Notes: generated by a model from the sequence alone, not told the origin. A stretch of DNA of 64,000 nt from Elmis aenea (GCA_947652605.1 OX393580.1:13226159-13290158), one strand, 5' to 3'; shown: positions 44,703-54,778, numbered from the stretch's first letter. A program made the numbers and translations.

Positions 44703-45212
44703 CCTCTTCAGACCTGGTGTCCATTACAATAGACACACAGGTCATATGCATTTTGTAAATAACCTTGTTGTATATTTCTGTTCCACTTGAGTTTTTAATG
44801 AAAGGTGGAATACCGTGTTATTTTAGACTTTAAACGATTTGAGCGCCATCTATCCAAACTAAGCCGCATCATGGTTGCATTTCGTTTTAGGTACTGACGT
44901 TGATACGAGATGTCAGTTGAGTGGTGTGTGTTAATTTGCATTTTTTTTGAGGTTTTTTGTTGTTTAAGATACGGATTTGTGTAAATTGTGAAAAAGTGTT
45001 CTTAAGAAAAATCGCCGAAATTTTTTAAAATCATTTTTTTCCCGCGAGACCTAATTTGATATCTGCTCAAGACCTAATTACAATGGACATGTGGAAAATC
45101 CAGGAAAATGAAAATTTAAAAAATATGAATTACGTTATTTATAACCTAAATAATATACTCACAAGCCAGAATAATTTTTTTAAGCCTCAAAATTAATTCA
45201 GGTCTCAAAAGG
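44703..45212. mobile_element. TTAA-flanked non-autonomous element, 510 bp
   Basis: TTAA lies at 44699-44702 and 45213-45216. The ends CCTCTTCAGACCTG and CAGGTCTCAAAAGG are inverted with two mismatches. TGTCCATTACAATAGACACA near the left and ACAATGGACATGTGG inside are related palindromic motifs. No transposase. piggyBac type by target site. Confidence 0.65.
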
Positions 45213-45498
45213 TTAAGGTATCCATTAAAGACCAACATTTAGTAGTCCTTTGAAAATTAGAGCTAGCTGTTCCTTAGCTTAGAATATATTTTAAAACATA
45301 CAAACAATATTGTGTTTATTTAAAAAATCACTTATCTTATTTATTGTGTTTTCTTCAATTCTTAAGCTTAAACAGTTTCACAACTTTATGCTATTTGTTA
45401 CTGATGCAGCACAAAGCTGTGGAACTTGGTAACTGGTAACTAATTTATAAGATCATGTTTTCAAACCAAATTAAAATCTAAAATAAATATCGTTAACT

Positions 45499-45797
45499 TT
45501 AGATAAGGTGGATGTCCATAATTTTTTGAACTTCCAGCCTTAAATCATTTCTCCTGGCTTCACGAAGAGCTTCTAACAGATTCGATCTCCAGTATCTCTG
45601 ATCAGCCTGATGTTCATGATAGTTCAGTACCTCATGAACTATTTCTGATATATCATTGTTATGTTTTTTTTCCAGTTCATCAATTTTGCCTTCTCTCACA
45701 TTAAGAGCTCTTGCCAGTTCCTTCCATTTTAAACCTATTTCACTTGCAATTAGCTTCTTAATTTTTGTACGAGGTTCAATTGTTAAATTAGGCAACA
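45499..45797 (-). CDS. Fadd: FADD-like adaptor, exon 2 (death domain)
   Basis: Second and last exon of a two-exon gene on the - strand (exon 1 at 48042-47718). The acceptor TTTTTTAG precedes the exon and supplies TG to complete a Val codon. It encodes a death domain: KIKKLIASEIGLKWKELARA, then VREGKIDELEKKHNNDI, then LLEALREARRNDLRLEVQKI, with the family's conserved Trp, LAR...L and R-DL pattern. The stop is at 45499-45501. In insects the death domain of FADD binds the IMD adaptor. TTTATT (AATAAA on the - strand) lies at about 45340. The open extension upstream of the acceptor is intronic. Confidence 0.85.
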
Positions 45798-46026
45798 CTA
45801 AAAAACAAAGTTCATTGTTAACACAAACATTATTAAAAAAATTAAACAATAAAAATAAATTAAGCAATACTGCAGTTATGTAAAAACAGTTTTCAAATAA
45901 GTTAAAAATCTTACTTATAACACATATTACCAAATATGAACAATACATTCATTATTGTAATAAATATAATTAAGATTTGTGATGCCAATTTTAGATTATC
46001 GAATTTAATAATAATACCTAAACTAA

Positions 46027-46296
46027 CACATTGACGGACAAAACGGCTACAGCCGTCAAACAGAATTCAAAATGCTGTGACACGACGGCTACAGCCGTCG
46101 TTTATTTAAATTGGTTTTGTGACAAGACGGCTGCAACATATTGTGCCACTATACGAATCACCACCAGAATCCTTGTGTCACCCTACATCAATTTGTGGGG
46201 GATTTATTTCGCAGATTACCATTTCAAAGCATATAACAAAAAATATCACTGTGCACAACACGAACCTAACCCAAATGTTGACTGTCCGTCAACGTG
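46027..46296. mobile_element. Miniature element with piggyBac-like ends, CTAA-flanked, 270 bp
   Basis: The ends CACATTGACGGACA and TGTCCGTCAACGTG are inverted with one mismatch. CTAA lies on both sides (46023-46026, 46297-46300), a variant of the TTAA target. Inside, ACGGCTACAGCCGT palindromes occur twice, the second extended to ACGACGGCTACAGCCGTCGT. It lies in the FADD intron. Confidence 0.6.
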
Positions 46297-46470
46297 CTAA
46301 TAACATTCGGATCTTACATGATTTTTTACAAAACTATAGCTGCCCTACAAAACACTTTTACACCCGATTGCATAAAAGCTGAACCTGGGATAACCATGTT
46401 AACCCTACAATTAGGCAAAATCGCAGCATAGTTGGCACTAATATTGCCTAGTTTTGGTGATTAACTTTAA

Positions 46471-46629
46471 AACGTTGACAGCCACGTTGAGTTAAATACA
46501 ACTCACACCATGTGGGACCCGGGTGCCGTGTGTATTTATACAACTCACAGCTCTGTGCTTAACCATTGCCAAACAAACAGGTGTGGCGCCAGGGACCCAC
46601 TCTTTTTTTCTGACGTGGTAGTCAACGTG
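46471..46629. mobile_element. piggyBac-type miniature element, 159 bp, TTAA-flanked
   Basis: TTAA lies at 46467-46470 and 46630-46633. The ends AACGTTGACAGCCACG and CGTGGTAGTCAACGTG are inverted with few mismatches. It is GC-richer than its surroundings. The size is close to the 37632 element but the sequence differs. It lies in the FADD intron. Confidence 0.7.
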
Positions 46630-46960
46630 TTAACACCAGTGTTGCTTAATTTGATCGGGCCTTTAATAATATTTTACTTTAAATAATTAAATTATTGAGA
46701 GAAAACTTTTAATATAATTCAAATTTATTTAATGACAAACGAAATTTGCAGTGACAAGTTCTTACACTATGTTTGTAATCTGCATTTTTTTAGAGCAGCT
46801 AGTGTCAATAAAAATTAAATTAAAAATTATAACAGTTATTCAATTAAAATTTATCAAATTATATAATTTTGAATTTAATTTTATAAACATGCTTGCACAA
46901 GGAATCTGCTGATTAAAGCTAGACAAACATGAATAATGGGACTTCTCTGCAGAGGGTAAA

Positions 46961-47567
46961 TACAGGGTGTTTCGTGACTATGTTTCAATGTTTAGGGTAG
47001 ACAGAGGTCATTTGTGATATTTTTTGCCAATAAACCAATGGTCAGAAATGCATCCCTTCGTAGTAACAGGCCGAAAATGCGAAAAAAAATTGCACATTTA
47101 AATCTTGAATTTTGTTATTAAATGCGAGAAATGAGAAAAACTAGTAGATACTTCTAACAACAAATCCATTAATCAAAAAAACAACAACAATACTACAGAA
47201 GCTGCTCGAATTTGCAGCCCTCATATTCGATACAAATAGTGCAACGACAGAAAAGGTTTATGTTGGTTCTTTTAAAGACGCCTCTATGTTTACATACAGC
47301 GGCAATTCTGGCCACCAGATCTCCCTCAAACTCTACCGGAGTCCCGTAAATAAGGCTCTTCGTGTGCCCTCCCAGAAGAAAAAATCTAATGGAGTCAAAT
47401 TTGGTGACCGAACAGGCCATGCGATTGGATCTCTTTTTTATTGCTTCCTCGGCCTCTAACTACGAGGAAATTCATTTCCGACCATTGGTTTATCGGCAAA
47501 AAATATCACAAATTACCTCCTCTGTCTACCCTAAACCGTTGAAACATAGGCAGGGAAACACCCTGTA
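46961..47567. mobile_element. Foldback element, 607 bp, containing a transposase C-terminus
   Basis: The left end TACAGGGTGTTTCGTGACTA is inverted at the right as CAGGGAAACACCCTGTA, and the arms pair over about 130 bp (TTAGGGTAGACAGAGG; ATATTTTTTGCCAATAAACC). The centre is not palindromic and holds a decayed coding fragment on the - strand (47193-47411). It lies in the FADD intron. Confidence 0.8.
47193..47411 (-). pseudogene. C-terminal remnant of a mariner-superfamily-like transposase
   Basis: The 70-odd codons include FDSIRFFLLGGHTKSLIYGT, then PVEFEGDLVARI and a final YEGCKFEQLL before the stop. Insect Tc1/mariner-type transposases end in a comparable way: a D-F-FLWG-LK--VY-TP block, then a helix, then a C-----NG--FEHLL-type tail. 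This is family knowledge applied by eye. The catalytic Asp of the PD--P-DFFLWG block has been lost. Size and position inside the foldback suggest that the remnant belongs to the element's ancestor. Confidence 0.55.
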
Positions 47568-47717
47568 TTTTAGTTTGCAATTTACTCTTATACCTTCAGA
47601 AACTAAATTTTTAATATTATCCATAAAACTGAAAATCATAAATCATGCAACATGCAATACTGTTGAATATTTATTAGGATGTAGTATGTACGTATTACTT
47701 GTAAAAATGAGACGTAC

Positions 47718-48042
47718 CAGTACCTGGTGGTGATTCTTGCGCTATAAAATTACTTGTTGTTCGAAAACCATTACAATACGTATCTAGAACTTGCATCAGA
47801 TTTAAATCAGCTCTATTTACTACTTGAGCTACAGTTCGTAATAGTTGTACATTTTCTTGATTTAGAACATCTCTTTTCTCTAAAACTTTTAATAGTTCTG
47901 CAAAACTGTGTATGTTTTCTAGCCTTCTCTGCGAATTGATGAAGTCTTTAAATATTTCTTTCAGTTGCCAGAGATCAAAATATACACTTTGGTTTATAAA
48001 ATGATTACAAAGTTGACGATATTGTACTTCACTTTCCGTCAT
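47718..48042 (-). CDS. Fadd: FADD-like adaptor, exon 1 (death-effector domain)
   Basis: It starts at ATG 48042 and encodes a death-effector domain over residues 1-90, with VEKRDVL-like and NRADL (an RxDL motif typical of the fold) elements. FADD links a death-domain partner to an initiator caspase through this domain: in insects IMD to Dredd, upstream of Relish activation and apoptosis. The joined protein is about 207 residues (human FADD 208, Drosophila about 240), so it is complete. Two adjacent donors occur in the same phase: CTG/GTACGT (exon ends 47718, used here) and CAG/GTACTG (ends 47724), differing by two residues. The intron (45798-47717) carries three mobile elements. Confidence 0.85.
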
Positions 48043-48236
48043 TTTTGCAATTCAATAAACTTTGTTTCCTGGAACAAAATTTTTACACATAGCTATTGTT
48101 TATTGTTGTTCTTTCAAAGTGTTGTATTAGACGTGCTTCAAGTACACATGTTTAAAATATTAGTACCGAAGTATTTTTTATTTAAACTTGTACATATATT
48201 ACTACATGTCAACACTGGAATCGTTCGTGATCGCTA

Positions 48237-48302
48237 ACAAAATTGATCTATTTCACTGTCCCAATCACGGGATACTTCAGTTTCACTCGTGGTTTCACTC
48301 AT
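48237..48302 (-). CDS. Short acidic ORF upstream of FADD, doubtful
   Basis: On the - strand ATG at 48302 opens a 21-codon frame, MSETTSETEVSRDWDSEIDQ followed by two residues and TAG. The same frame is open upstream to a possible splice acceptor (TTTACTACAG). It could be an upstream ORF in the FADD leader or the end of another gene's last exon. No homologue is recognised. Confidence 0.2.
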
Positions 48303-48792
48303 AGAAGAATTTTCACTGTAGTAAACCGTGAATGACAGTAGTTGGTTTGTCAAACTAAAGTAGATTGAATGTTCCTGGTAATGGCTAATCATACAACAAC
48401 GGTACTATATTATTTAGTAGTTTATTTGTTATACTATTTATTTTATACTCTGAAACCCGATTATTCTTTAATTTTGCACAGTTTTTAAAATTGTAGATTG
48501 GTGTGTAAATGAATTTAGACTTTGCGATGTATGTTTTTGTTAAAAAAAAAATGTTTTTGTTTTAATTAAAAGCAATGGAAATATTTGTGATTTTCAAACG
48601 CCAAATTTTTTACCTATTTTTAAATTAAGTTAAAACAAGTGTAGAGAACTGTTTTCAATGTATTACTGTTAAAACATTAAATACGTATCCTATAAGTCAG
48701 TTTTATTTTGTTTACTGAGTTATGGGTAAATTGCAAAAATGTAAACTGTAGCCCAAAAATGAAAATTACCAATTGTTTTTAAATTTAATGTG
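48303..48792. other. AT-rich spacer upstream of FADD, nothing recognised
   Basis: The FADD promoter is expected here or within 48050-48300, but no core promoter motif stands out. Confidence 0.5.
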
Positions 48793-49541
48793 TACAAGGT
48801 GGCCTATTTTCGATGCCCATACAGGGTATCTCGGTTATTATCAGAGATAGAAAAAAAAAACAAGTACGTAGTCTCGACTTTTTTTTTGAGAGGAATAATT
48901 CAGCCGTAAACAGATTTTTGATATCTTTTTTAAATTTTGGAATAAAGCCAAAAACCGATTTTTGGCAATTTTCAAAAATGTTAAATATCTCGCTTAAACG
49001 AAAAGATAGAGAAAACCCATAAAGACATTTTGTGCATGTTTTTTGTGCTTAATAAAATAGCGATTTTCAATTTTTTTGTTCTCATATAAATATCGATATA
49101 TTACACCTAACTTTCTTATTTTAAATAGCAACCCAAGTTGGCTTTGACATAAATCGAAAGCCTACTTTTTGCGGTTTTCAAAAATATATAATTTGCTTGT
49201 TGTTGCCATTTAAAATAGGAAAGTTAGGTGTAATATATCGATATTTATAAAATTAAAAAAAATTGAATATCGCTCTTATTAAGGACAAAAAAAACATGCA
49301 AAACATTTTTAAAAGTTTTTCTTTATCATTTCGATTAAGCGAGATATTTAACATTTTTGAGAATAGCCAAAAATCGGTTTTTGGCTATATTTCGAAAAAT
49401 AATATATTTATCAAAAACCCTTTAACGGCAATGAATTCCTCTCGAAATAAGAAATCGAGACTACGTACTTGGTTTTTTTTTATCTCTGATAATAACCGAG
49501 ATACCCTACCTGTATGGGCAACGAAAATAGGCCACCCTGTA
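48793..49541. mobile_element. Foldback element, 749 bp, near-complete palindrome
   Basis: The left end TACAAGGTGGCCTATTTTCG is inverted at the right as CGAAAATAGGCCACCCTGTA. The arms of about 340 bp pair closely (GGTATCTCGGTTATTATCAG; AAAAACCGATTTTTGGC; TTACACCTAACTTTC), with the centre near 49170. It is the same family as 39816-40497. It lies between FADD and the elongase, which are transcribed away from each other. Confidence 0.85.
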
Positions 49542-50138
49542 CATCATCCTGATAATCTGCTATGTTCTGTGGGTTATCTATACTTCAGCGGTGTAAATGT
49601 TGCTTTAAATACTAGGACAATAATTAAAATTCAAATTGTTTTTATGCTTACTTAACTTTTATTTGAAACTTTTACATGAAAACTACTAACTACCCATTAA
49701 TTGTTTTAAATGTGTTAAATTAGTGTTTAATACCTAGAAACAGGAAATTAAAAAAACCTTATGATATCTCACTGGCATTGGCAATGACATAATTTCAGTA
49801 TTAAGGATGACAGTTAACTAACCTGAAATTTGGCTTATCTACGTCACAAATTCCTGTGTTAGGTTACGAGGATGTTAACGTACGTACTGAAGGGAGTATT
49901 ATTTTACGGTATGGATAAAACAGAGAAGAAAGTAGAACGTGATAGGTATTTGAAAACATGTGAGTCATTAGCCGAAATAGTTAGCGCACGCGGAGTAACG
50001 CGCAAGCGTGTACCATGGCGGTGAGTTAGGGCGTGCGGGAAACCGGTCAACCAATATAGCTGCTGTGAAGAAGCTTTTGAAAGCATTTCCAACATATAAG
50101 TGAAAGTAGCTTGGTGCAGTAAGTGTAAAGTGTCGAAC
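49542..50138 (+). promoter_or_regulatory. Elongase upstream region and 5' leader
   Basis: A GC-richer patch at about 49985-50050 (CGCACGCGGAGTAACGCGCA) probably marks the promoter or leader of the elongase. A short upstream ATG frame, ATG GCG GTG AGT TAG at 50015-50029, lies in it; the same bases contain a splice-donor-like GTGAGT, so a 5' UTR intron is possible. No TATA box at a fitting place was recognised. Confidence 0.35.
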
Positions 50139-51002
50139 ATGAAGGAATACATGCAGATGACCCTTCCCAACTACTCCTACATGTTTAATTTCGAGTCTGA
50201 TTTCATCCATCAAGAAACTCGCACGTGGATGAATGAAAATTGGACGTTAGGATTTTACTATGTTGGAGTTTATATGGTGCTAATCTTTGGTGGTCAACAT
50301 CTTATGCAAAATCGACCACGATTTGAGCTTCGCGGGGTGTTATCTGGTTGGAATACAGTATTGGCGGCATTTAGTGTAATGGGTGCGTGTCGAACCGTCC
50401 CGGAATTTCTGCACACCCTGACGCACCATGGTTTGTATCACTCGGTTTGTGTGCCCTCCTTTATAGAACAAGACCGAGTATCAGGATTTTGGACATGGAT
50501 GTTTGTGCTAAGTAAATTACCTGAACTTGGGGACACAATTTTTATCGTTTTGCGAAAACAACCCCTAATATTTTTACACTGGTACCACCACATTACAGTG
50601 CTTTTGTATTCCTGGTTCAGTTATACGGAATACACTGCAAGTGCTAGATGGTTTATCGTTATGAACTACTGTGTTCATGCTGTAATGTATACTTACTATG
50701 CATTACGAGCAATGGGATATAGCCCACCTCGACAAATAGCCATGGTGATTACTTCTCTGCAGTTGCTGCAAATGGTTATAGGCTGTGCTATTAATTTGTG
50801 GGCTCATCAATTACTTCAAAAACAGACAGAGTGCCACATTTCGTCCTTTAACATAAAACTGTCGCTTGCCATGTACCTTAGTTATTTTGTGCTATTTGCA
50901 CGGTTTTTCTACAAGGCCTATTTATCTGGTGGAGGAAGATCGAAGACACGCAAAGCACCTGCGTCTTCAGATTATCCGATAATAAAATCAAAGGCGCATT
51001 AG
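50139..51002 (+). CDS. Baldspot: Very-long-chain fatty acid elongase, ELOVL6/Baldspot type
   Basis: The complete 287-residue protein is in one exon; the start is the first ATG of the frame (50139). It catalyses the condensation of malonyl-CoA with long-chain acyl-CoA, the first and rate-limiting step of two-carbon elongation in the endoplasmic reticulum. Seen here: several membrane segments, the family motifs KLPELGDT (residues 126-133), the histidine box HWYHH (147-151), NYCVHAVMY (176-184) and QLLQ (208-211), and a C-terminal KSKAH that fits a KXKXX-type ER retrieval signal. The N-terminal NYSYMFNFE and GGQHLMQNRPRFELRG blocks are those of the ELOVL6/Baldspot branch, which elongates C16 to C18 chains. 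No frameshift or stop. AATAAA lies at about 51267 and 51398. Confidence 0.95.
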   Translation: MKEYMQMTLPNYSYMFNFESDFIHQETRTWMNENWTLGFYYVGVYMVLIFGGQHLMQNRPRFELRGVLSGWNTVLAAFSVMGACRTVPEFLHTLTHHGLYHSVCVPSFIEQDRVSGFWTWMFVLSKLPELGDTIFIVLRKQPLIFLHWYHHITVLLYSWFSYTEYTASARWFIVMNYCVHAVMYTYYALRAMGYSPPRQIAMVITSLQLLQMVIGCAINLWAHQLLQKQTECHISSFNIKLSLAMYLSYFVLFARFFYKAYLSGGGRSKTRKAPASSDYPIIKSKAH

Positions 51003-51403
51003 TGCTATATTAGGTTTTATTTATTGCATTCCATTTTGGACCATTTGTTATTTTATTTGTTGAGTGGTTGTGAGGTGAAGTGCATCTGAACTTATAATTT
51101 TGACTGCGTTGTTGCTTCGTAAGAGTATTTTACAACTTTTTTTTTATACATACTTTTATGCGGTATGTAATATTTTATTATAATTTATTTTTTCGAAGTA
51201 AGTGAATTTATAATGTTTTTTCGTTGGCTTATTCCAACGTTGGAGCAATTGTTTATTATTTTTTTAAATAAACTAGTCGTTATTCTTAGAATCTTCATTT
51301 TTATTGGTTTTAGAGCTGTGTTAATGTTTTGTTCTTAAAGTATTTATTACTTTCCAATACCAATCGAATTACTGCATAATTTTATAATAATATTTGTAAT
51401 AAA

Positions 51404-51949
51404 TTTATTATTTATATTACTTGCGTTTGAGTTTTTTTTATTCGTTTATGTCTGATTCTTTTAATATAGTCACCTAATACGTAAAAATGCAGAATACCCC
51501 GAAAATTTACATATTTTTTTCTTGTTCATGATGTGCTTGTATGTTTATTTTATTAATCTAAACATAACATTGAAAATTATCAATTTTATTACTTAATCAA
51601 AACAATAAGTACATTGCCCAGTATGTTTATAGCTTTAACTGTGTCGAATTGTAGCGTAGATAAAACTTGGTACTGTTTAAACAAATGGATAACTGCCATC
51701 ATATACATACTTAGGTAACTGTAATAAAGAATAGTTATTTTACATTGTTTTATCGTTTTATTATATTGACTAAAATTTGGCTGTTAAAATTAAATTCTCT
51801 ACTTCAGCAACAATGACTTACAACGCTAAGTAAGTATTCTCTTGTATAGTAATTTCAGTTTTTGTGTGCAGATTTATATTTTTGTTGATAATTAAGTTAT
51901 AGAGATACAACAAAACTTTTTTTGAATGTACATAGATACTGTGTAGGAG
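51404..51949. other. Elongase 3' flank, nothing further recognised
   Basis: AT-rich DNA between the second polyadenylation signal and the following hAT-type target duplication. No gene. Confidence 0.5.
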
Positions 51950-52166
51950 CAGGGCCGGTCATCTATATGTCGGGGCCCGGGTGCAAAAACTTTTATTGGG
52001 AATTGGGACCCTTTATAAAAATTTCATTTGTAAAATTTTTATATTAAATTAATTAAATTTGAATAATTATATATACGTAAATCATATAAAATTGTAATGA
52101 ATTAAGATTTTAAAAAAACCCATTTATTCCTATATCCAATATTTTGGGTTGGTATTTACTGCAGTA

Positions 52167-52914
52167 TACAGTGTGTCCTTTAGGTATGGAATATGCTATA
52201 TATCTCAGTAAATATCCACTTTAAGGAAAATTGTTTTGAATAAAAGTTGTTTGGTACTTAGTTTTCCACCATAAGACAAAATTAAATTCTTTTTTTTTTT
52301 TAATAACAAGCGCAATGAAAAACAATTGAATTTTTTTAAATGACAAGGTACTTCTATATTATACTCATTTGATAGAGAATTTTTTTCTTTTTTCAGTGAT
52401 GCAAAACCTTAGTACTCTTACTTAAGCAACTTTTTGAGAAAAATGCAAATTTATTTTAATTGTTTAGTATTTATTTCTAACGGAAACATAAGAATAATTT
52501 TTTTGACGAAATCTACAATAAGTGTTCAAACTGTGAACCATTTACAACTTGGCAATGATAAACTCGATTTTTAAACCCGTTTATAACATTCCCAACCATT
52601 TCAGGTGTAATTTCTCTAATACGATTTTTTAAATTTTCGATATTCTTCGGCCTCTTAGCAAACTTAATTTTAAAGGTGACCCCATCTGTGAAAAGAGAAT
52701 AAAATTATCTATCAAATGAGTATAATACAGGGGTATATTGTCATTTAAAAAAATTCAATTGTTTTTCATTGCGCTTTTTTTATTAGAAGAAAAAAGAATT
52801 TAATTTTGTCTTATGGTGGAAAGTACCAAACAACTTTTATTCAAAACATTTTTCCCTAAAGTGGATATTTACTGAGCTATATAGCATATTCCATACCTAA
52901 AGTACACACTGTAT
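52167..52914. mobile_element. Foldback element, 748 bp, containing a transposase C-terminus, nested
   Basis: The left end TACAGTGTGTCCTTTAGGTA is inverted at the right as TACCTAAAGTACACACTGTA with two extra bases. The arms of about 230 bp pair through TTTTGTCTTATGGTGGAAA (right) and its complement (left), and TATCAAATGAGTATAATA. The central 300 bp are not palindromic and hold a decayed coding fragment (52516-52680, - strand). Confidence 0.85.
52516..52680 (-). pseudogene. C-terminal remnant of a mariner-superfamily-like transposase
   Basis: An unbroken stretch of about 55 codons ends at a stop. It reads GVTFKIKFAKRPKNIENLKN, then RIREITPEMVGNVINGFKNR, then VYHCQVVNGSQFEHLL. The pattern P-NIE-L--RIR-EI----M-------F--R---C---NG--FEHLL is the familiar end of insect Tc1/mariner-type transposases. 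The catalytic domain is gone. It lies between the two arms, as expected if the foldback arose from a transposon with long terminal inverted repeats by internal deletion. Confidence 0.65.
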
Positions 52915-53316
52915 AATAAGTTTATAAACAAAAATAACACAACAAACACAATAATTGAAATATTTTTTTATTCTGTAAGCCTTTTACCAGATTTAGAGTT
53001 GGGAATTGAACAGCCCATTTTTCAATTAAGTGTCTCTTGAGACATTGTATATCTGAAGTTTGTTTTAAATAATTTTAAAACGAGCGTTCTGCACTGGCCG
53101 CAGTGACCAGAAGTGTTAAATAAATTTTAAGGGCAATGTAAACGTTGGGAAAAATTTCATAATAAATATTGTTTTAGATAAATTTAAGCAGATTAATGGT
53201 ATGATTTTGAATGGGGACAATTTTTACAAAAGCATTTTAATACATGCCATTTTGGGGCCCCCTAAGTGGGGGGCCCGGGTGCATTGCACCCCCACTTAGC
53301 CAGCCCTGTGTAGGAG

Positions 53317-54276
53317 TATTACTTAAGTTTTTGTACCATATTTAAAATTTCACTACGGATTTTTTAATGAAGCGAAGCAAACGTGCAAAAATTGAATTAA
53401 ACAACTGATGATTTTAAAGGGTTCATCCTCTTCTGCTTTTGTTACGATACATTGATATTTTGTTTCATAACTAGTGTGAATCAGTAAAGCCAATATGCTG
53501 ACCTCACACTTTTTAATTTAACTACATCTTTTGCCACATTGACTTTAATTTCTTTGCTTTTGTTTCGAGTTGATAGATGTTAATTGAAACTACTTAGCAT
53601 GGATACATTTTCTTCCAAAAAGAAACAAATTTAGGGCTTTTATTTTAATATGAATGTACTGTCCATACGCAACCTAAGAGCAATATGGGATGTTCAGATA
53701 TATTATGTCATAGGAAATACAACAAGCAAAGCGAATAATTATTGTCGATCATTAATTGAAACTTGGAAAACAACAGCAACAATCGTTATCTAACATTTGT
53801 ATTTTTTTAAATTGTTGTGATTATGTACTAGTCCATTTGTTTCAAGCGTCTTGTTCAACCATTAATTTTTTTCACTTACATTTTATTCTAAATGGAACTT
53901 CGTTGTTGTGGTGCATTGAGCAGTATTAATTAAAACAATTTTCAATCATGGAAAATCTTAAGTATGAGCACCAATTACAATTCTAGTGGATGCTCTCCAG
54001 TTAGAAATAATGATAAATTAATTGAAATTAATGTCACAAAAATTGTGTCTACTTCCTATCATGCAATGATTTGTATGTATGCTAAAAATATGTTTATGAT
54101 ATTTTAATTAAATATCCAACTAGTGTAAATACAGTAATACATTAGTAGTTCATTAACTAATATTTATGCAGAAACTCTTATCTGTTTGGTGTTTGCATAT
54201 AATTTTTAAGTTGATATAATTTCTTTCACCAGATAAGATTATATTGATAACTTTGGTTTCTCCTGTTTCTTGATAC
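53317..54276. other. AT-rich intergenic stretch, nothing recognised
   Basis: Only short frames; no paired ends or tandem repeats were found. Confidence 0.55.
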
Positions 54277-54474
54277 ATAAGGTTAAATTAAACGATGGTT
54301 TGCTGGTTTTTAACAGGTTTATTATTTTTTATTAAAACGTCCTACATGTTTCGCTTACTGAGTTTTGTCAGCATCCTCAGGGCAAAACTCGGCGAAACAT
54401 GTAGGATGTTTTAATAAAAAATAATAATAAACCTGTTAAAAAAACAGCAAACCATCGTTTAATTTAACCTTATA
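54277..54474. repeat. 198-bp near-perfect hairpin element
   Basis: The two arms of about 80 bp (ATAAGGTTAAATTAAACGAT at the left, complement at the right) pair almost completely, down to CCTACATGTTTCGC / GCGAAACATGTAGG. The inner loop region has a further stem (GAGTTTTG / CAAAACTC). On the - strand CTGAGGA followed by CGAAAC recalls the conserved core of hammerhead ribozymes, but the pairing seen is a plain long hairpin. Confidence 0.8.
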
Positions 54475-54778
54475 TAATTTTTAATGTACATATAAACTTT
54501 TTTTATTGTCGACATTATTTCCTAATACAGGTTTTGTTTGTTCCCTAACAATTAAATTGTCAATTTCTTGCTGTAGGTATTATAGTTTGTGCATAAAAAG
54601 TATAGCTGTGAAAAGAGAAACCCATATGCATTTTTAAAAACGACATAGGTTGCATAACATAGAATTTACTAATTTATCTAGATACCATTGAACGTGATGT
54701 TACAAGTGCAATTCTGTAGATAGAGAGATAGAGAACTACATTATTTAACTTTAAATACAAAAAGTTCTGATCTGATAT

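Larger units (their letters stand above)
51950..53308. mobile_element. hAT-type element, 1.36 kb, perfect 8-bp target duplication
   Basis: It begins CAGGGCCGG and ends CCAGCCCTG. TGTAGGAG is duplicated at 51942-51949 and 53309-53316. GC-rich subterminal blocks contain GGGGCCCGGGTGCA at the left and GGGGGCCCGGGTGCA at the right; the latter is in the same orientation, not inverted. No hAT transposase remains. The foldback element at 52167-52914 is nested within. Confidence 0.85.

Noticed and set aside
45798..45948. Hydrophobic N-terminal extension of the death-domain exon
   Set aside because: It lies upstream of a good splice acceptor (TTTTTTAG), and the exon 1 frame and phase fit exactly, so it is intron.
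47362..47733. 123-codon ORF on the + strand across FADD exon 1 end
   Set aside because: It overlaps the foldback arm and exon 1 antisense and shows no domain.
50100..50138. Longer elongase N-terminus from a GTG at 50100
   Set aside because: The ATG at 50139 gives the family's normal N-terminus; the upstream stretch belongs to the 5' leader.
54339..54412. Functional hammerhead ribozyme
   Set aside because: Core-like strings are present, but the bases pair as one continuous hairpin and the required three-way junction is not convincing; kept only as a question.
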